Shown: piece by piece, positions 21,001 through 33,000 of the stretch
Numbering within the stretch: position 1 is the stretch's first letter
Layout of the letters: every line of letters begins with the position of its first letter
From: Scolanthus callimorphus
Taxonomy: Eukaryota; Cnidaria; Anthozoa; Actiniaria; Edwardsiidae
Direction: 5' to 3'
DNA: 64,000 bases
Assembly (NCBI GenBank): GCA_033964015.1
Contig: CM066923.1
Coordinates: 2,232,001-2,296,000, forward strand
Position numbers and translations under genes: made by a program
Notes under the pieces: generated by a model
The model's database searches: none
What the model was told of the DNA's origin: nothing
The model's input: only the letters and a program-made list of their open reading frames with translations

Positions 21001-24000
21001 CCAAACAAGCTCATTAAACATTCAAAAATCTTGTACCCGAGTTATATTAGTTCTCAGTGTTTGCCGTTATTAGAAATGGTTTCTTTCCACAAGATATTTA
21101 AAACAGTCCCACGGAAGTTAACTATGCAATGTAAATTAACTTGGTACAAGGTTTGTGTCCACTGCTTACTCGAACTGCTAGTGGATACCTACTTCAGTCT
21201 TTCCTCTGTTTACCCTAGTGCAGTTGATTGCTTCCCTTGCGATGAAAAACAGACAAATGTTGCAATACAGTAGCCAGTCGACTGCACTAGACGAAATACA
21301 GTAAAAACCCGCATATAAGAACCTAAAATTTGTGCCTAAAACAGGTTCTTATTTGATTTGAAAATACAAGGAAACAAGGGGTTTACATGGATAACTTAAT
21401 TCTAACCTAACAGGTTCTTGAAATCCAGGTTCTTATATGCGGGTTTTTAGTGTAGGGCAAGAACTTGATTGATTCAGAGAGTTCGAGTGACGGAGAAGAA
21501 AAAGCCAAGACAATCTTTAAAAAAAATACCTCCCAGACAATGTCCAGAATACCATACCCGCCATGCACCAAGACGAAGTTAGTTTTCCCATAACTCTTTG
21601 CAAGTGACGCATGAAAGCGAGATCAAGCAAATCAAGCTTGATGACGCAATGGACGAACGGGCAACGTTCATTCGCGGGAGCAAACACTAAAGCTTTACCA
21701 AAAAATGTTGTTCTCTTTGACCACTGGCCACTCTAGTAGAATGGCTTGTTAATTTTTTTCAAAGACTATAGAGGAAATTTATGGGGAATTCTTTAATTTT
21801 GGCGAAGATGACAGTTGATACCTCATCATCCGTGTCAGCGTGTGCACTCAGCAAGTACATAGTGTATTCTGGACATTGTGAGGAAGGTGGAGTGCAAACA
21901 ACAAATATGGCTGCACTTAACATGTACTCACACAAATACTTGGTGTAGGAGGCGACAGCTTATCCGTAGGCAGTGGTGGATATGGTGCCTTTGGAGGGTT
22001 CGGAATCACAGAGGGGTCGATCAGAAGTGACAACTTTGGTGCCTGGTACCCTGACGAGCCCCCGGTGAAAGGGGACTTAGAGGCACTAGGAGAAGCCAAA
22101 GTTATATTCAAACTTGGGGACACCAATGATGGTGAAATTAATGGCTGGTTAGTGTTTGGAGACAAGCTACAGGGGTTAACAGTCAGTGGTTGGCTCAAAC
22201 TAGGCGAGTAGGAGACACTAGTTGCAAGAGCTTTTGACACAGGTGATGTGACATAACTTGGTGATGGGAACTCTGTTGTCGTATCACCAGAAATATCCAT
22301 TGTTGTGATTGGTCCATTACACATTATAGGGTCACCAGTTAGGACATCTTGTGGCTCAATACTAGGGCCTGGCGTTAAAGATGTAGTAACTGTCAGCTCA
22401 GGTTTCAAATGACTGGTTTCAGTAGACACTGTGATATCCATTGGTGTAGACAGCAAATTTTCAGACTGACTAGACGTTTCAGGGACAGCTGCAGTACTAG
22501 TTGATTGTACAGTTAGTAGGGAGGGTCCGCTCTGTGTTAAGGCACTACAGAAGGGCTCAGTCCTTGAGTCATTTGAAATTAAAGATGAAGATAGCATTGG
22601 GTCAGAACTGACTGACGTCAACACATTATTAGATTCTTTAACTTGTCCTAAAACAGGAATACTAGTATTTCCTCCATTTTCAGAGGTAACAATTTCAGGT
22701 CCAGAATTTCCTGCTAAGTCACTTGTTGTTGGAAGATTTTGCTGTGTAGTAGTAACAAGAGTTGGATGAGACATTCCATTTCCATTTTGTAAAGTGAAAG
22801 GCTGTGATGGTAACACTCCAGGTTGTCTTTGTACAAGCCCTAGTTGTTGAGGAGGTCTTATCCCATTGACAGGTAGGTCCCCTAGAGGATGAGTAGTTCC
22901 ACCATTGTGCACAAGTTTCACATGGTTTTTCTCCATCTCCGTTGCTGTTTTCACTTGTTGCTGTTGAAGATACAGCTGCTGCATTGCTTCAGGAGGCTGG
23001 CAGGGAAGCCCCTTTGTCTAAAAATAAGTCAAATAAAATTTAACTTTACTTATTAGAATGGCATGTCTAGCAGTAGCTAGCTATTTAAGATACCAGACCA
23101 TCCATGATATAAACTTTCAAAAAACCCTTAAAGGTCTTAAAATATCTCTCTTTATTTTTTTCCTAGAGGGCACGGTAACGAATGCTGCATTCTGATTGGT
23201 TCTCAAGCCGCGCGCGCGGGGGCAATATTTTCCTATCTCTGACCTAGGTCACGGTAACCATTTGCGCGCGCTTGTTTTCATCGAAAAAATCAAATTTTAG
23301 AGTTGGAAAAATATAAATAAGTTATTTACCGGCTTTAGGTCGGTCCGTATAGTGAAAAACTGTGACCTCGGCCTGGAAAATGTTGACCTCGGCCTCCGGC
23401 CTCGGTCAACATTTTCCAGCCCTCGGTCACAGTTTTTCCCTATACGGACCTCCCAGCCGGTAAATAACATATATATATGGAATAGGGTAACTACCATTCA
23501 TTGAACATTGCTATTCCCAAGGTTCTATGTACCGTAAGAATTGCAATTTGTAAGAATGATTGATTTAGAAAGGGATGCTTTACCTGGGCACGTTTTACTT
23601 GGTGCCTAAAATGTTCACAAAACACCTTCAAAAGTATAAAACCCAAAGTTGTACAATTACAATTTACAATTTTTATTTCACCGCCACATACATAAAAGTA
23701 CATAGGTTTTAGGTCAGCAAAATATATAAGCTTATATTACAAAAAAGAATGGCGCCGAGTACAGTTATTCTTTGTCACACAATTCGAAATGTTGTAGTCC
23801 ATTAAAATGCAGACCCCCCCCCCAATACCTGTGCATTCCGGATTGTTCTTGTAGTAAGTTCAGCAGGAATGGGGAGCTTCCATGCTTCTCCCACTGATGG
23901 CAAGTTCCTACAAATAATTTAATATGATATTTCATTGATTCCTGGACAGCATGAAATAAATCAATAACAGTGTACTACTTTACTCTCCAATCTGCAATTT

Positions 24001-27000
24001 ATTTAAGCATGTCAGAACACTGTATAGGATTTTCACAGTTTAAGCTGAGTCCATTATAATACCTGGAAAAAGGTTTGGTCATACTTTTTGTCAATGATTC
24101 ATAGCACTTACTTTTTCTGGCTATTTATAGGCTTAGAAATATTCAGCTTAGTTTGAAGCGACTTGACTCTTGCTTCGATAGAGGAATCTGTAGCACCTAG
24201 ACAGATAAAAGAGTAATTGTAAGTAATTTGAAGCAGCAGCAACAGGCTGTGATGAGTATGTGCTGGAGAGCACACCTGAGATCATGACCTTTTATAAGAT
24301 GAATTGAGTTGAAAGAGAATACATAGTTTGAATTGTGTTTTACCTTCTTTTATTACATAAACATCAGTGAAAAACCTGATTCTCTCGCACGGAAAAGTGA
24401 AATCTTCACACTGTGAAGATATGATTTTTATCTTTCACTCTTCGCAGTGAAGATAACACACAAAGCTTTCTAGTTTTCAGATTTTTGTAAAATAAATGTT
24501 GATTTGGTATTTCACTGATTTTCAACACTGGAAGATAAAACTGGTATCTCCACACGGCCATGTAATACCCTCAATTAATTTGTACTCCAGACACAAAAAC
24601 GTACCGTATTTCCTAGCTGCATTGTAACACAGTATGGCATCACTGAAAAGAGAAAAAAAAATCATAAGTCGGCTTCAACAGGAAGATAGAATGTATACCA
24701 TCAGCTATTGTTGGGAACCAGCATAGAGCAGATTTCATATGACTGTGAAAAGTGCAGTGACACGGCGTGGTACTGTCTCGGTGGCAGTATGGAATCTGGC
24801 CTGCTGTAGATACTGAATGAAATCGCGTAGTCATGGTACTGTCCCGGTCGCTGCACAACTCTTTTGCAGCACTTTTCACAATAATACAAAATCTGCTCTA
24901 ACTTGCCTTTCCTTACAGTGTTATCAATGTCTAGTTGAGTTTCTGACTTATTGTAAGCAACTGCATGGCTAATGCATGGTGTCGAAAAATATTATTTAAT
25001 GTTGGGGCCAAACTGGTGGGCAAGTGAACAGATACCAGATATTATTGGACAATTCTGCATTGACATTAGATCATGTTGACATGGTCTGATCAAAATCAAA
25101 GTGCCTACTGAATTTGTATGGATGGATGATCCAGCCAAGTGGGACTTACATTTGTATAAAAGAAAAACGTTATTGCAAGTGGTGGCTAAATATGAGAAAT
25201 GCATGAAAATGTCTGGAAACCATTTTCCCCCAGTGATGCATGTGTTTGTGACTGGCAAATTGTGTGGGTGGTGTTGAGCACAGACAACAATCTTTCTCTG
25301 AGTTCTGAGCTGAGAAGGAGTGTTAAACCATAGCTAATAAAGGGGACAGTCTGATTTCATTAAAGTGTGCATCATTAATCTATTTAATCAGCTTTTCTAT
25401 TTCAATGTGTTGCATTATTTGTGAACCTTACCCAGGCTGATCACAAGCTTCATATAGTATACCCAGGTCTGTCCAGGCAGCTACATGAGCAGGGTCTAAC
25501 TGTATTGCACATACATAGGCTTGTAGAGCATCCATTGGCTGATTTTGTTGCTGATACAGAACCCTGACAAAGAAAACAAAAAGAAAACCAAAACAAATCA
25601 TTCTCACAAACTGCACCTTGGACATCAGCCAATGACCTTGGACTACTTGAGATTGCTAATGTTATGTATTTTATAACCAAACATCAAGCAATTTACTTGG
25701 ACAAAATAGGTATAGCAATAGTGTAAAAAATCTTGAGACTACCAAAACTTCAATGAACTATCACAAACCATAGAAAATAAGTCTAATTGTTTTGATTTTC
25801 CTCCCTCAAGCTCATGGATTATTTACAGAATGTGACTTGTCAGTGCAATTGCAGAAACACACAAAGAAACAAAGGTCCCTTCTCACCTTCAAACAGAAAC
25901 AAACATACAAAGAAATTTTGGGCCAGACACTAAAAAATCTGTTGGGTTGTCATAAACTTTTCAGTGTGAAACTTTTACAAGAAATTGGCCCTGCAAATTG
26001 CAGCCTGTAAATCGTCCACTAGAATCTCTTTAAATTTGGTGGCAATGCAATGCGTTATTGCTGTTGCTGGCTACACAGAATGAGATACAAGTGTTGAACT
26101 TATTTCTTACCCAATAGAACACCAGGTATCGGCATTAGCCTCAGACTTGTCAATAGCATGTCGATATGATGTAAATGCATCATGAACTTTGCCTTGCATG
26201 GCATAACACCTAAAAACAGCAGAAAGTCAGCACTCCATGCAATAAATTTAGAATATGCATGACAACAACACTCACTTAAAGAAAACATTTCTCAGTCTGG
26301 TGTAATGTGGGGCTTTCTTGTTGCAAGAAAATGGACAGGCAAATGGGTGAGTGAAAAGACCTACCACAGGCCAAGGATGTAATTGGCTCAAAAGGTGGCA
26401 GAGTGGCAGAACACCAAATGGAAAAAAGGAGTGGCAAAAGTTAAAAATTATCTTCTAGCTACATGTACAAACATAAAATTGTAAAAAGATCCCAAAGGAC
26501 CTGGAAGTGTCATCCTAAACTGACAGAGAAACAAAAACAACTCTTGCACAAGCCCTCAAAATGTATTCCCCACCTGCCAATGAGGTACCATGAAGATCCA
26601 CTGCTGGGGTCTGTCTCAATGGCTTTCTGTAAGAGCTGCACTGCCTTCTGCATTCTACTAGCTCTGTCACCCAGGTGTTCCTTGTTGTAATACATCCAAC
26701 CTACATACATTACAGTTGATGCAAGTGGAATGCCTTCAAAAATTTTGATAAGTTCAGCGAGATTTTTGCCAGCCACTATTGCAGCCTAATAGGGATCAGC
26801 AAATTTATTTTACTTTGTTACATGTAGATCACCCAAATCTAAATGCCCTTGGGTGGATGGTGTGAGTGGGTTGTCTTTATACCCGCATAGTATCATGAAT
26901 TGTTTTTGAATTACATATGTACTGTATATAATGTATTGGTACGTGTGCAATATAGTTCTTGGGCGAGTGAGACTGATTCCAGTACATTTTTTTCCTGCCC

Positions 27001-30000
27001 TTACCCAGCTGCTTGTAAGCATTTGCCCTGATATTGTTTGGTACACCAGGGGTCTCTACCATGGACTCATAAATCTCCTGGGCCTGTTGGCACTTATTCT
27101 GCATCTCAAACAAGTGACCAAGGTGGAATTGAACTGGAACACAAAATAGAAAAAGGGGAAATTAGAAATGCTTTGGTATGACCTCTGTGGCATTCATGTT
27201 TTGTAATAAAAAGTATATTAACAAGTGGTGCTCCAACCCTCTAAATTTTCCTTGAGATTCAATATTTTTAAATTTAAACCATCTTGAGGGCAATCTATGG
27301 ACATTTTCTGGAAGTTATTATATTTTAATTTATCTCTCATTAAGTTCCTTCAAGATAATTTCTTCTATAATTTCCAATAGAAAATAAAATATGATGATAG
27401 TATGGGAAATAATAAAATAATTTGTCCACCCCTGTTCCCCTCCCCCTGTTCCCCTCCCCTTAGGAATTTCCAGTTCCAACTCTAGCTGTGTTGGAAGTAT
27501 GGATCTCAGCATTTCTTTAGTGTCCCCCCTCAAACTGGGTAGGGTAGTGAAGGTGAGAAGGGAACTTTGTTTAGTCTCATCTGAAAGACATGAAACACAG
27601 TACAACAGTGAAAAAGTTTTGATCACAACCCAAAGAGAAAGAAAATTTCCTCTGTCGTGGCCTGACCGCTTCAAAACTTACTTTCTACTTTTGATAGAGA
27701 GCAGGGATTGGAATCCATTAGAGCCATGTGAAAGTGCTGCAAATTGAAAAAAGTGACAAAAAATAAATATAGGCAACTTAGCATGAGAACCATACAAGTT
27801 GCACAAGGTGGTTACTAACCACACCACCTCTGATTTGTAGCTTTCAGTTAAACGTATCAGGCAAGCCAATTGCCAACAAAGGATTTAGTTGGTTAGATCT
27901 TCAAATTACATGGCACAACCTGCTGGCTGCCACAAGGCATCTAAGACATTTGTTAAGGAGGTCCAGCACCCTCTCCCCTCACTTATCCTACTACTTAGGA
28001 AGAAACATTGACATTTAACAATTAGAATGAGCCTCAACATTGTCTGTACTCTTATTTACCACGCTTTACATCATCACCGTCAATTTTGACAATGATGATG
28101 AGATATAAACTGATAGATAGTCAGTTTATATCTCAGTATATATTTGCAAAACGGAACGCTTCAAAAACAGCTTCATCGTGTGGTCATGTAGAATCAATGA
28201 CGAAAACAAAAGTTAGCGCGGTGTAATCATATTCAGAGTTTTCTATAGTACTGTATATATTTTAGGTGAATTTTTAGGTTTTATATCATTATCATTATTT
28301 GTAGTAAATTATTATATAGTTTTATATTTATATTACATAAATACGCAATTCAGCTGTAATAGCTGCCAGATATTTTACAATAAACTATCTATCTATCTAT
28401 CTGTACCTCTTTCAATTTGTTTTTGTCTTTACCATGACAAAAATCTAAGATTTTGCTAAAATAAGCATGTTCAATTGCAAATCACATGTTCATTTGAACA
28501 GTTTTCTGTTGGATTAGCAGTGTGTGAGCAGAGTTGTCTGGCACTGTTACACAGACCCAGCCAATCAGCCAATCATGTTCAAGAATACCACCTGTATGAT
28601 ACAAGTTCTACACCTACTTTTTGTTAGAAAATTGTTAAAGAAAGACCAAAATTTAACAGAAAATTCTACCTTGAGTGGAAAAACTAAGCAAAAAATGTGC
28701 TGCTTGCACCACTGTGAAAATGCAAAAAAGCTGCCCTGGTTGTGTAAGAGCTCATGGCAGCCATCTTGAATATACAAACTCACTAGTACCCACTCCCCCT
28801 ATATTTGCCCTCAACCAAGTTGGCAGCTGGGTTATCCTTGTGTGTTCCAGGAATTGACAAGAATCAAGTTTTCCATCATTTTCTGTCCCATTTTCTGTGA
28901 CTTATTACAAGCAATCACACTTTATGGAAGTAACATCCAGGCCCTACTGAGGCAGAGTAAGTAAAATACTATTTGTGAACAAAAAAAGGTTCCTTTTATT
29001 TCTGACTAACGGTTAAGGCTGGCTTAAATTTCATTTTAAATTTGGTTCTGGTTCTTTCAGTAAAAAAAAAACATGGAAATTTTTACCGAGGTAAGTGGCT
29101 CACTCACCTCATGCTGACTATGGGTCTGACAACTATGTTGCAATACCTGTGTGCAGAACTTTGTATTTTATATGTTTTAAACAAATTCAGAAAAAGTGAA
29201 CTCTAAAAGTCACAATTTCTGCACTAGCGCCCATTTTGTATAATATTTTCTTGCATTATTGTGCAAAAAATTTTGCACTATTTTCTGTGTTTTTTTAGCC
29301 TGCCCGCAGGCTCTCTTTGTTTCAGTTGAAGTTTTCGTTTTTTATTGGGCGCGCGGCGGACTACACGCGGCAGGAATGGCAGAGCGCGCGCACATTGTTT
29401 TGAGGCTAGTTTTTTGGTAGAAGCTTTTTGAGAGCTTTCGTGTACATGAGAGCCTGCCAGGAAGGCCGGTGTTTTTGACTGGACGCCCCCTGACACACCC
29501 CCAAAATAGCACGCGTGATCGAGTTGTCAATTACTTGTCAGCTGCCAAAATACAGCCAATAAGAGCGGCCGTACCTTCACTTGAATCATTGCAGTGTTTT
29601 GGTTTTTCGTGCCTGAATTTATTCAACAATTTCAACATTGGCAAATACAAGAATCGATTTTATTCAATTCTTTCCATTGTAAAGCAGATAAAATGGTTGA
29701 AAACATACACCTACAGTTATTTGTTACTGGATGAAAGACCTGAGAAGCAAACGTTTTGAAAGACGGAACTGAAGCTTATGACTTGTAACTTACTTATTAC
29801 TCTGTGATTGTTGGATTGTTTTGTGTCAAAATGAAAATCACAAAATCTTATCTACCACCACTGTCACAAAACCATTTCCCAAAAACTTTTTTCTTAAATG
29901 AAGGTGTCAAACTTCTGTCCAGCTTGTACTTAAACATCTGATTTTGAAACGCTTCAGACAATGGTCAAGCACAGAGCAGTTCGACGTAGTTCAGTAAAAA

Positions 30001-33000
30001 AATCACTCGAAAACAAAAACAAACTTGACAAAATTTTGTGAATGAAATCCAAATCAATCAGATACGACTCGGAAACGCTGAAAAAGAAGAAACTAAAAAC
30101 GTCCATATCAGCCTGAGATATTAAAGATATTAAAGGAAATCACATGCTTACCACTGTAAGTGTAAGTTCTGATAGTTCTTTTTTTCTGGCATCTTGTAAA
30201 GTTTTCACAAACTTGCATCTCGCATAACTTACTTGCTCGGGTTCTTTTAAGCGAACTTCTGATCTGATTATCCGTGAATCAACGTAAAAATCATTTCATC
30301 CACAAAGTCCTGGTACTTTCTCTGTAAATCCTCATTTTGCTAATCCATTCCTAGCTACCAAACGCAATTATGCATGTCTATCTTCATGAACCCTGCAACT
30401 GGCGACGACAAGAAGTTAACGAGGGCCGTGATTCTTTTCTGCTTTTCTAAGAAGTTATTTTGAAGTTGTTCAAGTTAAATTCCTTTAGCGTTTTGTTCTT
30501 GGTAATCTGAACGTTGTTTATCTGTTTACCGAACTTGAACATGAGAGACCATACTAGGAGACAACTTTTTCACCGGTTTTTCATGTCTGAAACTTTTGAT
30601 CTCAACCTGAGTTTTAAATGAGGCCCCAAAAGCGAATGATTGTGACGTCATATGAAACCGCTAAAATTTTGCCGCCACGTTTCCTCTAAAACAGGGGTCT
30701 TGCCGGCAGGCTCTACATTCAGAGTACACAGGATACCCACAAAAACGAGAGTGTGTATTGAAATCCCATACGAACGTGCGCGTGCGAGCTTCAATTCCCG
30801 GCGTGCTCTGACACCAGAAAAGAGCCTGTGGAGAGGCTATTTTAATTTTATTATTTCCTGCAGTTTACCCTGAATAGATGAGATAAACCATTAAGCTTAA
30901 TTTTATGCCTAGAATGACAATAATATTGGCACTTCAAGTCTAGAAAGTGTTGTCTTACCTTAACACTAGCCTCATAGTTATTTTGGGCCTTGAACATAAT
31001 ACCCAGTCGTAGATGGACTTCATTTGAGCAGCTAAACCCAGGATCAAGGTACAGAACTTGCTGGAATACCTTGATGGCCCTAAATATTTAGAAACAGCAA
31101 TTACATACAGTGGAGTAAAACAAGTCAGAATATTGCAACAAATTGAAGGTGAAAACTTTACAGTTTCAGCTTAGGATTGTTTTTCTATGATTGAACAAAG
31201 GTAGATAAGACTGTTACTGTTCAATAAGATTTTGTGTGTTGCACAAAATTAAATTCAGAAAATTATTAACATACCACGGATATGAGGAGAAATTGAAGTA
31301 AACTATACCAAGGCCATAAAGAAACGGTGCATCCTGAAAGGTAAAAACAACAACAGCAATGTCAGTTTCATATTTTGTTAGAATAATTTCCATGTGAGAA
31401 CAAATACCTGATCATTAGTTTTTAGTAACTTTACTAAATTAGGAAATTCAAGGTAAGTGGGATTGACGGCCGACAATTTAAAACTATTCCTTTAAATTGG
31501 CTTTGATGGAAGAATACACTAATTATTATTCAAAGTCCAGGGTGAGAATGATGTCTTTGACAGAAAAAAAGCCAGGTTTCTGAAAGGAGTGTCTGCAGTC
31601 TCTTTTTTCGGCATTTTCCACCCCATGGCGTGTCTCTCCCTCTCCTGAGAAACTCAACACTTGTAAACAAATCAAAGCCCGCGGCGGGCAAAAAACATTT
31701 CCCTGGATTTACGGACGTTTGCCGAAGGAGGGGCTGCAAGCAGTCTATTCCACACATGACATCCACCTCCCTTTTGCTTCACAAGTCAAAGTAATACTGA
31801 AAAGTAAAGACCTATATGTGCTTCTAGTTCTTTGTTAGCAGTACTATGTAATTATATAGTAATTTTACTAAACTTCCTATTCTTCTACAATGTCATACCG
31901 ACATTCTCATATGAATTGGTTTCTGTGAATCTGAAGCGATGAAACTACAAAATCACACATAGAAAAAGTATGAAAGGAAAATATATTTTGCCGTACAAAC
32001 ATTGTACATTTGTACATTTCTCTGTTGGTGATGCTGAACATCAGAAATTATCGAGCATAGAAAACTATGGAAACAATTTCTATGGCTTTTCTAATGCTGT
32101 GTGAGTGTTATGTCCTTTTTATGTTTGTTTGTAAACAATTAATGACTGAGAAGGCAGGGAATTATTTTTAACAAGAAAAAGCAATGAGCTTATAAAGGAT
32201 CACTGTTTTCAGTAAAAATGTCATATTTGTACCATCATCTAACAAGCTTCAACATTTCTAATTAATATGACAAGTTTAATATAAAAGACTGATTAATTTT
32301 TCATCTTGTGTGTGCAATTTGTCTGAGATTCTAAATGTAGAGAGTAAGCAAAAGGGGGAGGGGGAGTAATTAGAAGCTTCCCCCCCTATTACAGCAGAGG
32401 GCTTTCCCCTAAGCAATGAGGACAGGTTTAGAACATGAAACACAGGACATGTCTTCTGTCAAATTCAGCAGAAAATCTTGTTAACTAAAAGACATAAATA
32501 AGCAGAAATTCTTATAAATAATTTATGCAGATGCCATGTTCTTTGTCTAGTTTTTAATTGACAAAGTCAAAGCTAAGCTTTGTGTCCAAAGTTTCCAGGG
32601 TTTTAGAACTAAGTTACCTGTAATATCAAAATAAATTAATAATTGTGACCTTGTGAAGTCCTTAACTTGTAAAAATAGACACAAAACCTATGTTTCAGAG
32701 GGTTTTATTTGACAATTTATAGGGGCCACATTATCAAGTGTGTGTATTTATAGATTTTCTTAGTATGTCTTACATTAAATAACCTTAAAACTCAGTAATC
32801 TGGCACGATCAAAACTTGGTTTTCTAAATCCAGTGACCTCCAGCTTAATCTTCACGGAAAAGGCACTGTTATAGAGAATTTAACTTCAATAAATTCCTAG
32901 AATATAATGCCTGAGTAACTGCAAACCAGACCGTAAAGTAATAAACATTGAACCTTGTTAGTGTTTTGGCATAGAAACACTTGATTATTCCTGAGTTATT

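Noticed and set aside
23583..23606. Possible 22-nt UTX microexon between exons 14 and 15 (TTTTAG|GCACCAAGT...CCCAG|GTAAAG)
   Set aside because: Good splice signals, but including it would shift the frame and hit a stop; exons 14 and 15 already join in phase 0.
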